Source: Methanolapillus africanus
GTDB lineage: Archaea; Halobacteriota; Methanosarcinia; Methanosarcinales; Methanosarcinaceae
Length of the DNA stretch: 64,000 nucleotides
Assembly: GCF_032714475.1 (NCBI RefSeq)
Contig: NZ_JAWDKD010000018.1
Span: 1 to 64,000 of the forward strand
Reading direction: 5' to 3'
Of the stretch, positions 1 through 8,978 are shown piece after piece. The first letter of the stretch is position 1. The number at the start of each line of letters is the position of its first letter. Made by a program: the position numbers and the translations under genes. The notes under the pieces were generated by a model. That model searched no databases. It worked only from the letters and a program-made list of their open reading frames with translations, and had not been told where the DNA came from.

Positions 1-345
1 CCTGTTCCGTTTTCCATCTTCTGTTTCTAACAATACAGGTCTTTCTCGGTCCGTTTTCCCTCTTCCGTTTCTAACAATACAGTTTTTCTTGTTCCGTTTT
101 CCCTCTTCCGTTTCTAACAATACAGGTTTTTCTTGGTTCCGTTTTCCTTCTTCCGTTTCTAACAATACAGTTTTTTCCTGTTCCGTTTTCCATCTTCTGT
201 TTCTAACAATACAGGTCTTTCTCGGTCCGTTTTCCCTCTTCCGTTTCTAACAATACAGTTTTTCTTGTTCCGTTTTCCCTCTTCCGTTTCTAACAATACA
301 GGTCTTTCCGATTCCGTATTCTCTGTCTGTTTACGATTTGCACCT
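1..345. repeat. Tandem array of about 30 and 57 bp units
   Basis: The unit contains TTTCTAACAATACAG and TTCCGTTTTCCCTCTTCC, repeated head to tail with small differences and no unique spacers. The reverse complement of the same unit (CTGTATTGTTAGAAACAG) recurs in arrays near 7150, 10900, 16000, 26790, 36350, 41130 and 54080. It is the distal module of a composite intergenic island whose hairpin lies at 362-396 and whose GC-rich motif lies at 493-525, all reading on the minus strand away from the pepD 3' end. No gene is visible inside. Confidence 0.85.
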
Positions 346-361
346 TCCCATTCTGCTGTAT

Positions 362-396
362 CCGATTAAACAGACGCAAAGCGTCTGTTTAATCGG
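362..396 (-). repeat. Covarying hairpin of the intergenic island
   Basis: Perfect inverted repeat with arms CCGATTAAACAGACGC and its complement around an AAA loop, followed by GGGTGGTTTGCTTGATTC. At least eleven related hairpins occur in the window, with compensatory base-pair changes (see findings). Confidence 0.85.
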
Positions 397-492
397 GGTG
401 GTTTGCTTGATTCAAAAATAAGAATGAAGGCCGGGTTTTGTTGGCTCAAAAATAAAAAAAGAGGCGGGTTTTGTTGGCTCAAAATGAAAATG

Positions 493-525
493 TGCCGCCA
501 TAACGCGCGTGCATGCTGCTGCCAA
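493..525 (-). repeat. GC-rich 3'-end motif (CGCGCGTTATGGCG family)
   Basis: Read on the minus strand this is a T-rich tract, then GGCAGCAGCATGCACGCGCG, then TTATGGCGGCACA. The same motif follows the 3' ends of many genes in the window in matching orientation. A second, partial copy lies at 636-657, closer to the pepD stop. Confidence 0.75.
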
Positions 526-548
526 AAAAGAAAAAGAAAAATAAAATA

Positions 549-640
549 GCGACCGAAGGGAGCCGTTCGCGAAGCGAACTGACAGATACAGACTCCCACC
601 GCCTCTGAAAAATTCCTAGCGTAGCGACGGAATTTTTGCG
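549..640 (+). repeat. 90-bp structured repeat, copy 1
   Basis: The element contains GGGAGCC, then an inner perfect stem GTTCGC-GAA-GCGAAC, then CTCCC closing an outer stem, and finally AAAATTCC paired with GGAATTTT. Two further copies lie at 27068-27156 and 54348-54436. The inner stem of the third copy is GTTTGC-GAA-GCAAAC, a compensatory change. It sits between the island hairpin and the pepD 3' end. Confidence 0.75.
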
Positions 641-664
641 CGCAGCCGCCCGCTCCAACAAATA

Positions 665-2248
665 TTACACCTTTTGAACGTCAAACTTTTCCAAAATCGC
701 TTTCAAAAACGTCCAAACCCGCGCCGTGGAATCCAAATCAAGCATCTCGTCCGGCGAATGCGCGTCAATAATATCGGGGCCAAGAGACACCATTTGCATT
801 CCCGGATAAATCCGGACAAAAGCACCGCATTCAAGGCCGGCGTGAATTGCCGAAACGGCCGGTTCTTTGTGGAACGTTTCTTTGTATGCGTTCTTGCACA
901 TCTTCAGAAGCGGGGCGCTCAAATTCGGTTCCCAGGGTTTGTAGCTGCTGAAAACGGATGCGTGGAAGTCGTACTTCTTGCCGATGTCCATCAAGTCTTT
1001 CGTTTTCTCTTTCAGCTTCGCCTCATTTCCGGAACGCAAATTGTATGTGATTTTGATCTTTCCCTTGACGTTGCCGCTGTTTTCATCATCGTTCGCCGAA
1101 AATTCGGACCGGACGACCGCAAAGTTTCCGGACGCCAAAACCAAATCCGGAATTTTGTCCGACATTGCAAAAACGCCGTGCGGCAAACTTCCCAGAAGCG
1201 CAATAATCCGTCCTGTGTTTTTTGTCGTGAAAACCGGGACTTGATTCTTTTTTTCCGGCATTTCATACCGTTGTACCGTTTCACGGAAACTGTTTTTTGT
1301 CAGCGTGATTTTCAAATCCGGCTCGTCATACGACAATCCGCTCGGCACCGCCGACTGAAAATCGGAAACGCAGCGCTCAATAATGCCCGCCGGCAGATCC
1401 GTCATAAAGGTGCATGCCGCTTCTCTGGCAATCGCATTGTGAACGCTTCCGCCGCTGATGTCAATCAGCCGGAATTCGAGTTCCGGGTCTTCTATTTTAC
1501 CGGTGATCGTTTCCAGCATTTTTGCCATAATGACATTGGCGCTTGCCCGCGGTTTATTAATGTCGGTTCCGGAATGGCCGCCCATCAAACCCGAAATTTG
1601 AATCGTGTAAAATGAAAACGGCTGCGCATGCTTCTCATCGATGAAATACGGGTCAAAAGACTTCTTCAACGAAACAGAAACGCCGCCGGCGCATCCGATG
1701 ATAATCGTTCCTTCCGTTTCGGAATCCAAGTTCAGCAAATACCGGCCGGACACAAAGTCCGGACTCAAATTTTGAGCGCCGGTAAGCCCCTCTTCCTCAT
1801 CCGTCGTGAGCAGCAATTCGAGCGGTGGATGTTTAATGCCGCCGCAAGCCGCCGCCAGCGCGTAAGCGACGCCTATTCCGTTATCCGCGCCAAGCGTCGT
1901 TCCGGAAGCGGAAACAAAACGAACGCCGCCAATCGTTTCATAAACTAACTGAATCGGGTCTTTGGAAAAATCATGCGGATGCCCAACGTTTTTCTCGCAG
2001 ACCATATCGGTGTGCGCCTGAAGAACGACCGTTTCCAGATTTTCATATCCGGAAGACGCCGGAACGATCATGTTCACGTTGTTATTTTTATCCCGCTTGA
2101 CCGCCAATCCCTACTCGGCGCCCAGTTTTTCCAAGTAGTCCGCAACCTTTTCCTCGTGCCGGGAACATCTCGGGATTTTCGAAATCTCTTCAAAAAAATG
2201 AATCACATTTTTAAAATCGGCGTCAAAATCCGATATAAAGTCTTGCAT
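665..2248 (-). CDS. pepD: PepD-type M20 dipeptidase with in-frame TAG (candidate pyrrolysine)
   Basis: Cytosolic metallo-dipeptidase of the M20C (aminoacyl-histidine dipeptidase) family, cleaving dipeptides with two metal ions. The frame is 527 codons from ATG 2248, preceded by AAAGGAA, if the TAG at 2111-2113 (codon 46) is read as an amino acid. Codons 1-45 encode the family's usual opening (FEEISKIPRCSRHEEKV). After TAG come GLAVKRDKNNNV and then the metal and catalytic motifs QAHTDMV, LGADNG, TDEEEG, NLDSE and DAHSPDE. Every family motif is therefore present and the only interruption is the TAG. The next possible start after it (TTG 2107) has no ribosome site and would remove the N-terminal helix. 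The stop is TAA. The family assignment is firm; the read-through is inferred. Confidence 0.87.
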
Positions 2249-2338
2249 CCAGATTCCTTTCCGTTTGTTTTATTATGGTTTTATGAATTGGTTTTATGAT
2301 AATTTTTATGATTAATTTTAAATTTTATGAATTAATTT

Positions 2339-3022
2339 TTATGATTCGTTTCCGCAAAATGCCTTTTTCAAAATTTCAGCGTCTTTCGGATCTGCTTTTT
2401 CCGTTAATTGCTCAATATATACTGTTTTTAAATCCGCTTTTGCCGCGTTTTTTCGTTTGAAAAGCAAAATATTTCCGATTTCCCGCCCTGCACCGATCCC
2501 TGTCACCGTTTTTAAGATCAGTTCTCCGGACAAGCTGTTGGGGACAATCAATAAATTCGCTTCTTTGACGGCGTCTTCAATCAAAATCGTATAATTTTTG
2601 GAAGCAATCCCTTCTTCTTCCAATCGTTTTTGAATATTTTTTGCATCGGTCAAGGTTTTGTCGACGCGCGGATCCCGTCCGAAATCGCCTTCCCGTCCGC
2701 CGGAAATGATGCCGATTTTCGGATCAAGCTGAAGTCTTTCCATAACCGCGATGCCCGATTTTGCGCAAAACAACAAATCCTCTTCCGTTTCATTTTCATC
2801 CGGACCGGCCGGCGCCAAAAAAATCAACTTTTCCTTTTCAGTCAAAAAAACGGACAAGCGAAATACTTTCTCAGCGTCATTTTTTTGTTTCATTTGCCGG
2901 TAAGCTTCACGCTGTTTTTCAAAATCGTCGCCCGGTTTTGGTAAAAGAACGGCGGAACATCCGCATCCGGACGCCGATTGGCTGCCGGCGAGCGACGGGA
3001 AAAAAGAGTCGGTTTGTTTCAT
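2339..3022 (-). CDS. Methanogenesis marker 4 / MtxX-like protein
   Basis: About 227 residues resembling a methanogen-restricted family related to phosphate acetyltransferase (methanogenesis marker protein 4, also called MtxX). The recognisable parts are GGREGDFGRDPRVDKTL in the middle and a phosphotransacetylase-like C-terminus (NLLIVPNSLSGELILKTVTG, then GREIGNILL). The exact role of the family is unknown; it has been linked only by co-occurrence to methanogenesis. I chose ATG 3022 because GGATT lies just before it; an in-frame TTG at 3085 would add 21 residues of poor quality. It is convergent with nothing and divergent from top6B, with an AT-rich gap of about 210 bases between them. The assignment is from memory of the family and is moderately sure. 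Confidence 0.6.
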   Translation of the reverse strand: MKQTDSFFPSLAGSQSASGCGCSAVLLPKPGDDFEKQREAYRQMKQKNDAEKVFRLSVFLTEKEKLIFLAPAGPDENETEEDLLFCAKSGIAVMERLQLDPKIGIISGGREGDFGRDPRVDKTLTDAKNIQKRLEEEGIASKNYTILIEDAVKEANLLIVPNSLSGELILKTVTGIGAGREIGNILLFKRKNAAKADLKTVYIEQLTEKADPKDAEILKKAFCGNES

Positions 3023-3233
3023 TTTAATCCTGCAGTGTTTTGTGGTGACATATTCATTTTCATTTTTAAATACTTTCACCCTCAATGCAAAGTATTTATT
3101 AAAAGACCCGTTTATATGTAAACCACATTAACCTCATTATTTCGTACATTCAATATTTTATTCAGCATCACATATTTTTTAATTTCAATTTCATTTCATT
3201 TCCAATTCTAATTTTCGAATTCAGGAGTTTTTT

Positions 3234-5123
3234 ATGGATAAATCAATTCAAACACCGATTGCGGAAGAGTTGGCGAAGCGTCAAAAATCCATCAGCGTCG
3301 CGGAGTTTTTTGAGAAAAACCGCCATATTTTGGGTTTTGACTCCGCCCCGCGCGCCCTGATCACAACCGTTAAAGAAGCGGTCGACAACTCGCTCGATGC
3401 CTGTGAAGAAGCCGGCATCCTGCCCGATATTTTGGTCCAAGTCGAACGCGGTGAAGGCGATTATCTCATTATCATCGTCGAGGACAACGGTCCCGGTATC
3501 GTCAAAGCACAAATTCCGAAAGTTTTCGCCAAACTGCTCTACGGCTCGCGCTTCCATGCGCTGAAACAAAGCCGCGGCCAGCAGGGTATCGGCATTTCCG
3601 CCGCCGTCTTGTATTCCCAAATCACGGCCGGCAAATACACAAAAATTATTTCCCGGGTCGACCACAAATCACCCGCACACTATTTTGAGCTCATGATCAA
3701 CACGAGCACGAACGAGCCCGACATTCTGAAGGATGAAATCATCGAATGGGTTCGGCCGCACGGCACCCGCATCGAAATCGAAATGGGCGCCTCTTATGTC
3801 AAAGGACGCAAGCAGTCCGTTTACGAATATCTCAAATCGACCGCCATTATCAATCCGCACGCAAGAATCCGGTTGGTGGAGCCGGACGGCAACGAAATTC
3901 TTTTCGAGCGCGCCACCGACGAAATTCCCAAGCAGGCGGAAGAAGTTCTCCCGCATCCGCACGGCATCGAACTCGGAACGCTCATTAAAATGCTTCAGCA
4001 CACGGAACGGCAAAAGTTGGCGCCGTTTTTGAGGTACTCTTTTTCCAAAATCGGTCTTCAAACCGCGGAAGAAATATGCGACGCCGCAGGCTTGGACCGG
4101 GAAGGCGATCCGCACGATTTGACCCGAAACGACGCGATGAAGCTTCTCGACGCCTTTAAAAAAGTCAAAATCATGGCGCCGTCGACCAACAGCTTGTCGC
4201 CGATCACGGAAGATTTGATTTATAAAGGGCTTAAAAAAGAATACAGCGTCGACTTTATCGCGACCGCCGCCCGAAAACCGGCGATTTATTCCGGCAATCC
4301 GTTCGTCATCGAAGTCGGTATCGCTTACGGCGGCAACCTGCCCAAAGAAGACAAGGTCAACTTGATGCGGTTCGCTAACCGCGTCCCACTTCTTTACCAG
4401 CAGGGCGCCTGCGCGCTGACGCACGCCGTTGAAAACATCAAATGGAAACAGTACGGTATCGGGCAGCCCGGCGGCGGTTTGCCGATCGGTCCGTTTATTT
4501 TGCTCATTCACATTGCGTCGGTGAACGTGCCGTTCACGTCCGAATCCAAAGACGCCGTGGCCGACATTGAAATTATTGAAGAAGAAACGGAATTGGCGGT
4601 AAAGGAAGTCGCCCGCAAATTAAAAACATATTTGGGCAAGCAAGGCGATCTTCAAAAACGGCGGGAAAAGGAAGTTATTATTACGAAAATTTTGCCGCTT
4701 TTGGCCAAAAAAGTGTCGTCGATTGTGGATAAAGACGTTCCCGATATTCAGCCGGTTGTGGCCAACATCATGGGCAACCTTTTGGTGAAGCGGACAATTG
4801 AAAAGGGAACGGAAAGCCAATCCGGCGTTCATTTTGTGTCGCTGTCGATTCGCAATTACGGCGCCACGCAAAAGAAATTCAAGCTGCATCAAATTCTGCC
4901 GGGCGAAATCAAGTCGCCCAGCCCGCCGCCGACCAATATTGTGAGTCTCGGAAACAATTACGACTACATTTGGGACGTCACGGTGTCGCCCGCCGGCGCC
5001 AAAGCGTTTCGGTTTATGCTGGAAGGCGCCGATGAAAACGAATTGAAGTACATGGAAGAAGTCATCGTCGAAGGGCTTGAGGAAGACGACGTCACGGGCG
5101 CCAAAGCGGTCGGAGAATTTTAA
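3234..5123 (+). CDS. top6B: DNA topoisomerase VI subunit B
   Basis: ATP-binding subunit of the archaeal type IIB topoisomerase, which with Top6A relaxes and decatenates DNA. The 629 residues start with a GHKL ATPase domain: EAVDNSLDACEEAG (N box, about residues 46-59), VEDNGPGI (about 80-87) and GQQGIGISAAV (about 118-128). A helix-two-turn-helix and transducer domain follow, with the switch lysine region QPGGGLPIGPF near residue 410. The length is normal for methanogens. The start ATG 3234 follows CAGGAG. top6A begins 12 bases after the stop, so the two are one operon in the usual archaeal B-A order. Confidence 0.97.
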   Translation: MDKSIQTPIAEELAKRQKSISVAEFFEKNRHILGFDSAPRALITTVKEAVDNSLDACEEAGILPDILVQVERGEGDYLIIIVEDNGPGIVKAQIPKVFAKLLYGSRFHALKQSRGQQGIGISAAVLYSQITAGKYTKIISRVDHKSPAHYFELMINTSTNEPDILKDEIIEWVRPHGTRIEIEMGASYVKGRKQSVYEYLKSTAIINPHARIRLVEPDGNEILFERATDEIPKQAEEVLPHPHGIELGTLIKMLQHTERQKLAPFLRYSFSKIGLQTAEEICDAAGLDREGDPHDLTRNDAMKLLDAFKKVKIMAPSTNSLSPITEDLIYKGLKKEYSVDFIATAARKPAIYSGNPFVIEVGIAYGGNLPKEDKVNLMRFANRVPLLYQQGACALTHAVENIKWKQYGIGQPGGGLPIGPFILLIHIASVNVPFTSESKDAVADIEIIEEETELAVKEVARKLKTYLGKQGDLQKRREKEVIITKILPLLAKKVSSIVDKDVPDIQPVVANIMGNLLVKRTIEKGTESQSGVHFVSLSIRNYGATQKKFKLHQILPGEIKSPSPPPTNIVSLGNNYDYIWDVTVSPAGAKAFRFMLEGADENELKYMEEVIVEGLEEDDVTGAKAVGEF

Positions 5124-5135
5124 GGAGGCGGGAAT

Positions 5136-6776
5136 ATGGCAAAAAAAGACAGCACAAAGAACACAAAAGTTGATGCGGAAAATGAAAATGAAAATGAGTC
5201 TTACGAATCCGATATCGGCGATTATGAATCCGAATTTGAATACGGATACGATGATGAATACGGTTATCAGGATGAAACCAATGACGGTGAACCAAGCAGC
5301 GGTGAATCCGGCCGCGGCGGTTCTGACAGCGATTATTTTGACGAAGACGCCGAGTCGGCGGATGAAGAAATCGGGCTTTCGGAAGATGAATCCGAATTCG
5401 TGACCGCCGAATCGGAAAAATCTGATTCCAAATTCCAATCTAAATCCCAATCCCAAACCCAAACCAAATCTAAAACATCCTCTGCGCCCAAGTCCAAATC
5501 CGCGTCCAAGAAATCAAAGAAAGAGGCGTTTGATGAAGAAATCCGAATTGAATCGGAAGTCGAATCCGAATTGGAAACCAAGCTGGAGTCCGAATTCAAC
5601 AAAATGCGCGCGGATTCTATGCCGCCGACGATGGTTTTCAACAACACGGACATGGACAGCGACGAATACAAGCAAAAGATTCGGGAGAAAAAGGTCATCA
5701 ACGACACGTGGACGAAAGGAAAACTGGTTCAGCTGGCGGGCGCCTTTTACGATCAATTTGTTTCCGGCGTGGTTCCGCACGTGCTGATGCCGTCGCGGAC
5801 GAAACGGAATTTGGAATACAGCGACACGAGCGAAGTTTGGGTTTACGGCGACATCGAAAGCGAGCGTTCCGCCAAAACCGTCAAGGGCGCGCACCAGTTG
5901 CTGAAGACGGTTTATGTGTCGGATTTCGTCGTGTCCGAACACTTGAAAAACAACCGCGGGTCGACGTTAAGAGAGTTGTATTACATCTCGGAAGGCTGGG
6001 GTCCCGCCAAGTTCGGCGCTCAGACGGAAAGCGATCGGCTGATTGAGGATTTGGAAATTATTACCGGCGCCCAGCGCGAGTTTTTCCACATCCGGCCGGA
6101 AGAGGACGGGGCGACGATGTACGGCCCGATTCAAATCCGGGAAGAAACGAAACGCGGCGCTCGTGACATTCACTGCCAGCAGGATATCGGTGAAGGCGGC
6201 TACCAGATTCCGTTCAACGTGGAAAACATCGAATTCGTGAAGCATGACGCCAGCATGATTATCGCCGTTGAAACAGGCGGTATGTACGCGCGTTTGATCG
6301 AAAACGGTTTTGACGAAAAGTACAATGCGATTTTGGTTCACCTGAAAGGACAGCCGGCCCGGTCGACGCGCCGGATTATCCGCCGCATGAACACGGAACT
6401 CAACATCCCGGTGGCCGTTTTCACAGACGGCGACCCGTGGTCGTACCGGATTTTCTCCTCGATCGCCTACGGCGCCATCAAAAGCGCGCACCTCTCGGAA
6501 TTTATGGCGACGCCCGACGCCAAATTCTTAGGCGTTCAGCCGTCGGATATTGTGGAATACGAACTCGCGACCGACAAATTGACGGAACAGGACATTGCCG
6601 CCCTCAGAAGCGAGTTGACCGATCCGCGTTTCGAGTCCAAATATTGGAAAGAACAGATTAATTTGCAGCTTGAAATCGGCAAGAAGGCCGAACAGCAGGC
6701 GTTTGCCGGCAAAGGTCTCGATTTCGTGACGGATACATATTTACCGAGTCGGCTGAAGGATATGGGGATTTTGTAA
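5136..6776 (+). CDS. top6A: DNA topoisomerase VI subunit A with acidic N-terminal extension
   Basis: Catalytic, DNA-cleaving subunit of topoisomerase VI, related to Spo11. Residues from about 180 on match the family: the winged-helix domain has TLRELYYISEGW near 278-289 with the catalytic tyrosine (Tyr282 or 283), and the Toprim domain has VETGGMY and FTDGDPW metal-binding motifs. The first 160-180 residues are unlike the usual protein of about 370 residues: they are low-complexity, rich in Asp, Glu and Ser (DYESEFEYGYDDEYGY), then Ser/Gln/Lys-rich (QSKSQSQTQTKSK), and end in a charged helix. The start ATG 5136 has GGAGGCGGG upstream, so the extension is probably translated. Confidence 0.96.
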   Translation: MAKKDSTKNTKVDAENENENESYESDIGDYESEFEYGYDDEYGYQDETNDGEPSSGESGRGGSDSDYFDEDAESADEEIGLSEDESEFVTAESEKSDSKFQSKSQSQTQTKSKTSSAPKSKSASKKSKKEAFDEEIRIESEVESELETKLESEFNKMRADSMPPTMVFNNTDMDSDEYKQKIREKKVINDTWTKGKLVQLAGAFYDQFVSGVVPHVLMPSRTKRNLEYSDTSEVWVYGDIESERSAKTVKGAHQLLKTVYVSDFVVSEHLKNNRGSTLRELYYISEGWGPAKFGAQTESDRLIEDLEIITGAQREFFHIRPEEDGATMYGPIQIREETKRGARDIHCQQDIGEGGYQIPFNVENIEFVKHDASMIIAVETGGMYARLIENGFDEKYNAILVHLKGQPARSTRRIIRRMNTELNIPVAVFTDGDPWSYRIFSSIAYGAIKSAHLSEFMATPDAKFLGVQPSDIVEYELATDKLTEQDIAALRSELTDPRFESKYWKEQINLQLEIGKKAEQQAFAGKGLDFVTDTYLPSRLKDMGIL

Positions 6777-6796
6777 GAGAGAAATCTCTTACATTT

Positions 6797-7435
6797 TCTT
6801 TTTTTGGCGAGTAGCCGGCGCGCGCGTTATGGCGACACATTTTTGTTGTGCGCCGATTAAAACGGATTCGATTTTTGATTTCGATTTCAATTAAGTTGTT
6901 GGTGATTTTTGCTTGCTTTTGTTTCAGTTTTGATCGATTTCTTTCTTCTTTCTATTCCAAACAAACCCTCCCGCTTAAACAGACGCCTTTGGCGTCTGTT
7001 TAAGCGGATACTGCAAAATTGGGAGATGTGATTGAGAACAGCAGGTGCAAAACTGAGCAAAGAAATAACTGTATTTTCAGAAACTGTAGGTGAAAATCGG
7101 TACCAAGAAACTCGTGTATTGTTGAAAACAGTTGATGCAAATCGGTGCCGAAAAACCTGTATTGTTGGAAACAGTTGATGCAAATCGGATCAGAAAACAA
7201 CTGTATTGTTGGAAACGGTAGGTGCAATCTGAATTCTAAAAACAGTCACCTGTAGGTGCAATCTGAAATCTAAAAATAGTGAACTGCAGATGCAATCCGA
7301 AATCTAAAAATAGTCACCTGCAGATGCAATCTGAATTTAAAAATAGAAAACAGTATGTGAAAACTGAAAATATAAATCAGTACGCACAAACTGTTCCATC
7401 AAATCAGTTTCTGTACAGAACAAATCAATTCAACA
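6797..7435 (+). repeat. Composite intergenic repeat island after top6A
   Basis: This stretch holds no gene. In order it has a T-rich tract, the GC-rich motif at 6801-6840 (GGCGAGTAGCCGGCGCGCG then CGTTATGGCGACAC), a hairpin at 6971-7007 (arms CCGCTTAAACAGACGCC, loop TTT), and a tandem array from about 7010 to 7435. Array units alternate between CTGTATTGTTGGAAACAG and (A/G)AATCTAAAAATAGT with CTGTAGGTGCAA. The island reads away from the top6A 3' end and runs into the 3' end of the M28 peptidase gene. Confidence 0.8.
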
Positions 7436-8652
7436 AGGAAATCGGATGCGGTTTCAATCAATTCAAGATCTACATTTTCCAAAGTGTCTTTTGTCGTGTG
7501 CGTCAGTTCTAACCATTTTTCCATATTTGAAGACGTCACAGCCAAACACGGAACGCCTTGGAATGCAAAAGCAGCGTGGTCGCCCGCAAACCATTCCTGT
7601 CCTTTTGAAATCGTTTCATATTTGGAAATAATTTTTACCAACATCGATTCCACTTTTTCGTCCAGATTATAAGATGAAATTTCCGTTTCAGAATGAACGT
7701 AACTGGGCGCGTCAATATTGATCACTAATTTGACTCGATCGTCATTGTTTTCAAGATATTCCAAATATTTCATTTCGCCGGACGCCTCATAATATTCTTC
7801 GCCGTTAAACGGCACAAAATCAATATCAAACAGAAGTTTTTCATTTCCGGTTTCAATTTTGCCGTTCAGTTTCAAAGCCGTTTGATACAGAACCGCAACA
7901 CCGGCCGCATTATCTAAAGCGCCGGCTGTGCCGTATTTTGAATCCATGTGCGCGCAGACAATTATTTTTCCGGTCATCTTTCCGTTCATTTTTCCGGCTG
8001 CGTTTTCTGTATTTTTTGTTTTTTCCGCATTTTCTGCCTTTTTGCCCGCAACCAATTGCCGGCTGTTCACCTTTTTCTTTTCGGAGTCAATTTTGAGAAC
8101 CGCTTCCGGATTTTGGCGGACAAGTTTTTCGATTTGAGGCAAAACAGCGTCGCTCAGGTAGGCGGACGGAATCATAAAATTTCCGTCTTCAAACAACGGA
8201 AACGGGTTCAAGTCGCACATCGGGTTTTTTCCGGTCGCGGCAATAATGGCGCAAGGTTTCTTTTCTTCCAAAAGCGAAATGATCTCTTTGTCCTCGTCCG
8301 GATAATAAAACGGAAAATCTTTGGGCTGCAGCTGGTTTTTTGTGAGTTCGCCGCACAAAATGATGATTTTGCCCGAACAATCTGCTTTTTTCAATTTGTC
8401 CAACGAATCGATGACGATTGTTTTTGTGCTTCCGTCAAACGATGTTGAAAACGGGCTTGCTTCGATGTCAAAATCGGCGTCGCCGATTTTGAAGATTGAT
8501 TTTTTCGTTTCCCAAACCGTACACTCAAATGGTAAGGATTGAACTTGAAATCCGGCTCTTTTGAATTCGTTTTCCAAAAAGAGATTGACCGATTCATTGT
8601 TCGGCGTTCCGGTCGGACGTTCTTTTGTGATTGTTTTTAAAAAATCGGACAT
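7399..8652 (-). CDS. M28 family zinc aminopeptidase
   Basis: About 417 residues of a metallopeptidase of the M28 (aminopeptidase Y/S-like) family, which removes N-terminal residues from peptides with two zinc ions. The metal-binding set is visible: VCAHMDS (His), ALDNAAG (Asp bridging), FNGEEYY (catalytic Glu and ligand Glu), NIDAPSY (Asp) and a late LELTHTTKDT (His). An inserted, poorly conserved Lys/Asn/Glu-rich stretch (KAENAEKTKNTENAAGK) lies before the first metal motif. No convincing signal peptide is seen, so it is probably cytosolic. ATG 8652 was chosen because AGGCGGT lies just upstream; an ATG at 8673 would add seven residues. The 3' end overlaps the tail of a repeat array. Confidence 0.88.
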   Translation of the reverse strand: MSDFLKTITKERPTGTPNNESVNLFLENEFKRAGFQVQSLPFECTVWETKKSIFKIGDADFDIEASPFSTSFDGSTKTIVIDSLDKLKKADCSGKIIILCGELTKNQLQPKDFPFYYPDEDKEIISLLEEKKPCAIIAATGKNPMCDLNPFPLFEDGNFMIPSAYLSDAVLPQIEKLVRQNPEAVLKIDSEKKKVNSRQLVAGKKAENAEKTKNTENAAGKMNGKMTGKIIVCAHMDSKYGTAGALDNAAGVAVLYQTALKLNGKIETGNEKLLFDIDFVPFNGEEYYEASGEMKYLEYLENNDDRVKLVINIDAPSYVHSETEISSYNLDEKVESMLVKIISKYETISKGQEWFAGDHAAFAFQGVPCLAVTSSNMEKWLELTHTTKDTLENVDLELIETASDFLVELICSVQKLI

Positions 8653-8724
8653 TTTACCGCCTTTTGCATTCATACATTGTTTTATTTTTTATTGGCTTGA
8701 TTTATGATATTTTTACTTTATATT

Positions 8725-8760
8725 TTTTGCCGGGCGCCGCCGCGCGCGTTACAGCGTCGT
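8725..8760 (+). repeat. GC-rich motif, solitary copy
   Basis: GCCGGGCGCCGCCGCGCGCG followed by TTACAGCG, preceded by a T-rich run. This is one of only two copies not sitting after a same-strand gene end; it lies between the divergent M28 peptidase and catalase genes. Confidence 0.6.
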
Positions 8761-8877
8761 CTTTTCTATTCCCATTTTCCAAAAAACACATCCAACGGCT
8801 TTTCAAAAATCCACAAAATTAAAACTGTTTTCATAACGCACTGAATCACGAAAAATAGCAATATAATTACATTCCAA

Positions 8878-8978
8878 TATTTTATATAATAATTTATTTA
8901 TAATTATAAACCATAATTATTGAATTAAGATGGCATAATAAAATCCGTTATGCCGGACCAACAAATCCGGGTGATACC
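8878..8978 (+). promoter_or_regulatory. Likely catalase promoter region
   Basis: TTTATATA at 8881-8888 and further TTATTTATAATTATAA-type AT-rich sequence precede the catalase. The gap to the ATG at 8979 is about 90 bases. A ribosome site GGGTGA lies at 8969-8974. The TATA assignment is by eye only. Confidence 0.4.

Noticed and set aside
1..345. CRISPR array
   Set aside because: The units repeat head to tail with no unique spacers, unit length varies, and no cas gene is in the window.
665..2107. pepD as a truncated pseudogene starting after the TAG
   Set aside because: The conserved N-terminus, start codon and ribosome site are intact upstream of the TAG, and nothing else in the gene is damaged.
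3669..4511. Long minus-strand frames opposite top6B and other well-expressed genes
   Set aside because: Shadows caused by GC-biased third positions of the real genes; they show no domain pattern.
7000..7227. Open frames inside the repeat arrays (also near 27000 and 41100-41340)
   Set aside because: They arise because repeat units are close to multiples of three. They lack ribosome sites and normal codon use, and translate the repeat itself.
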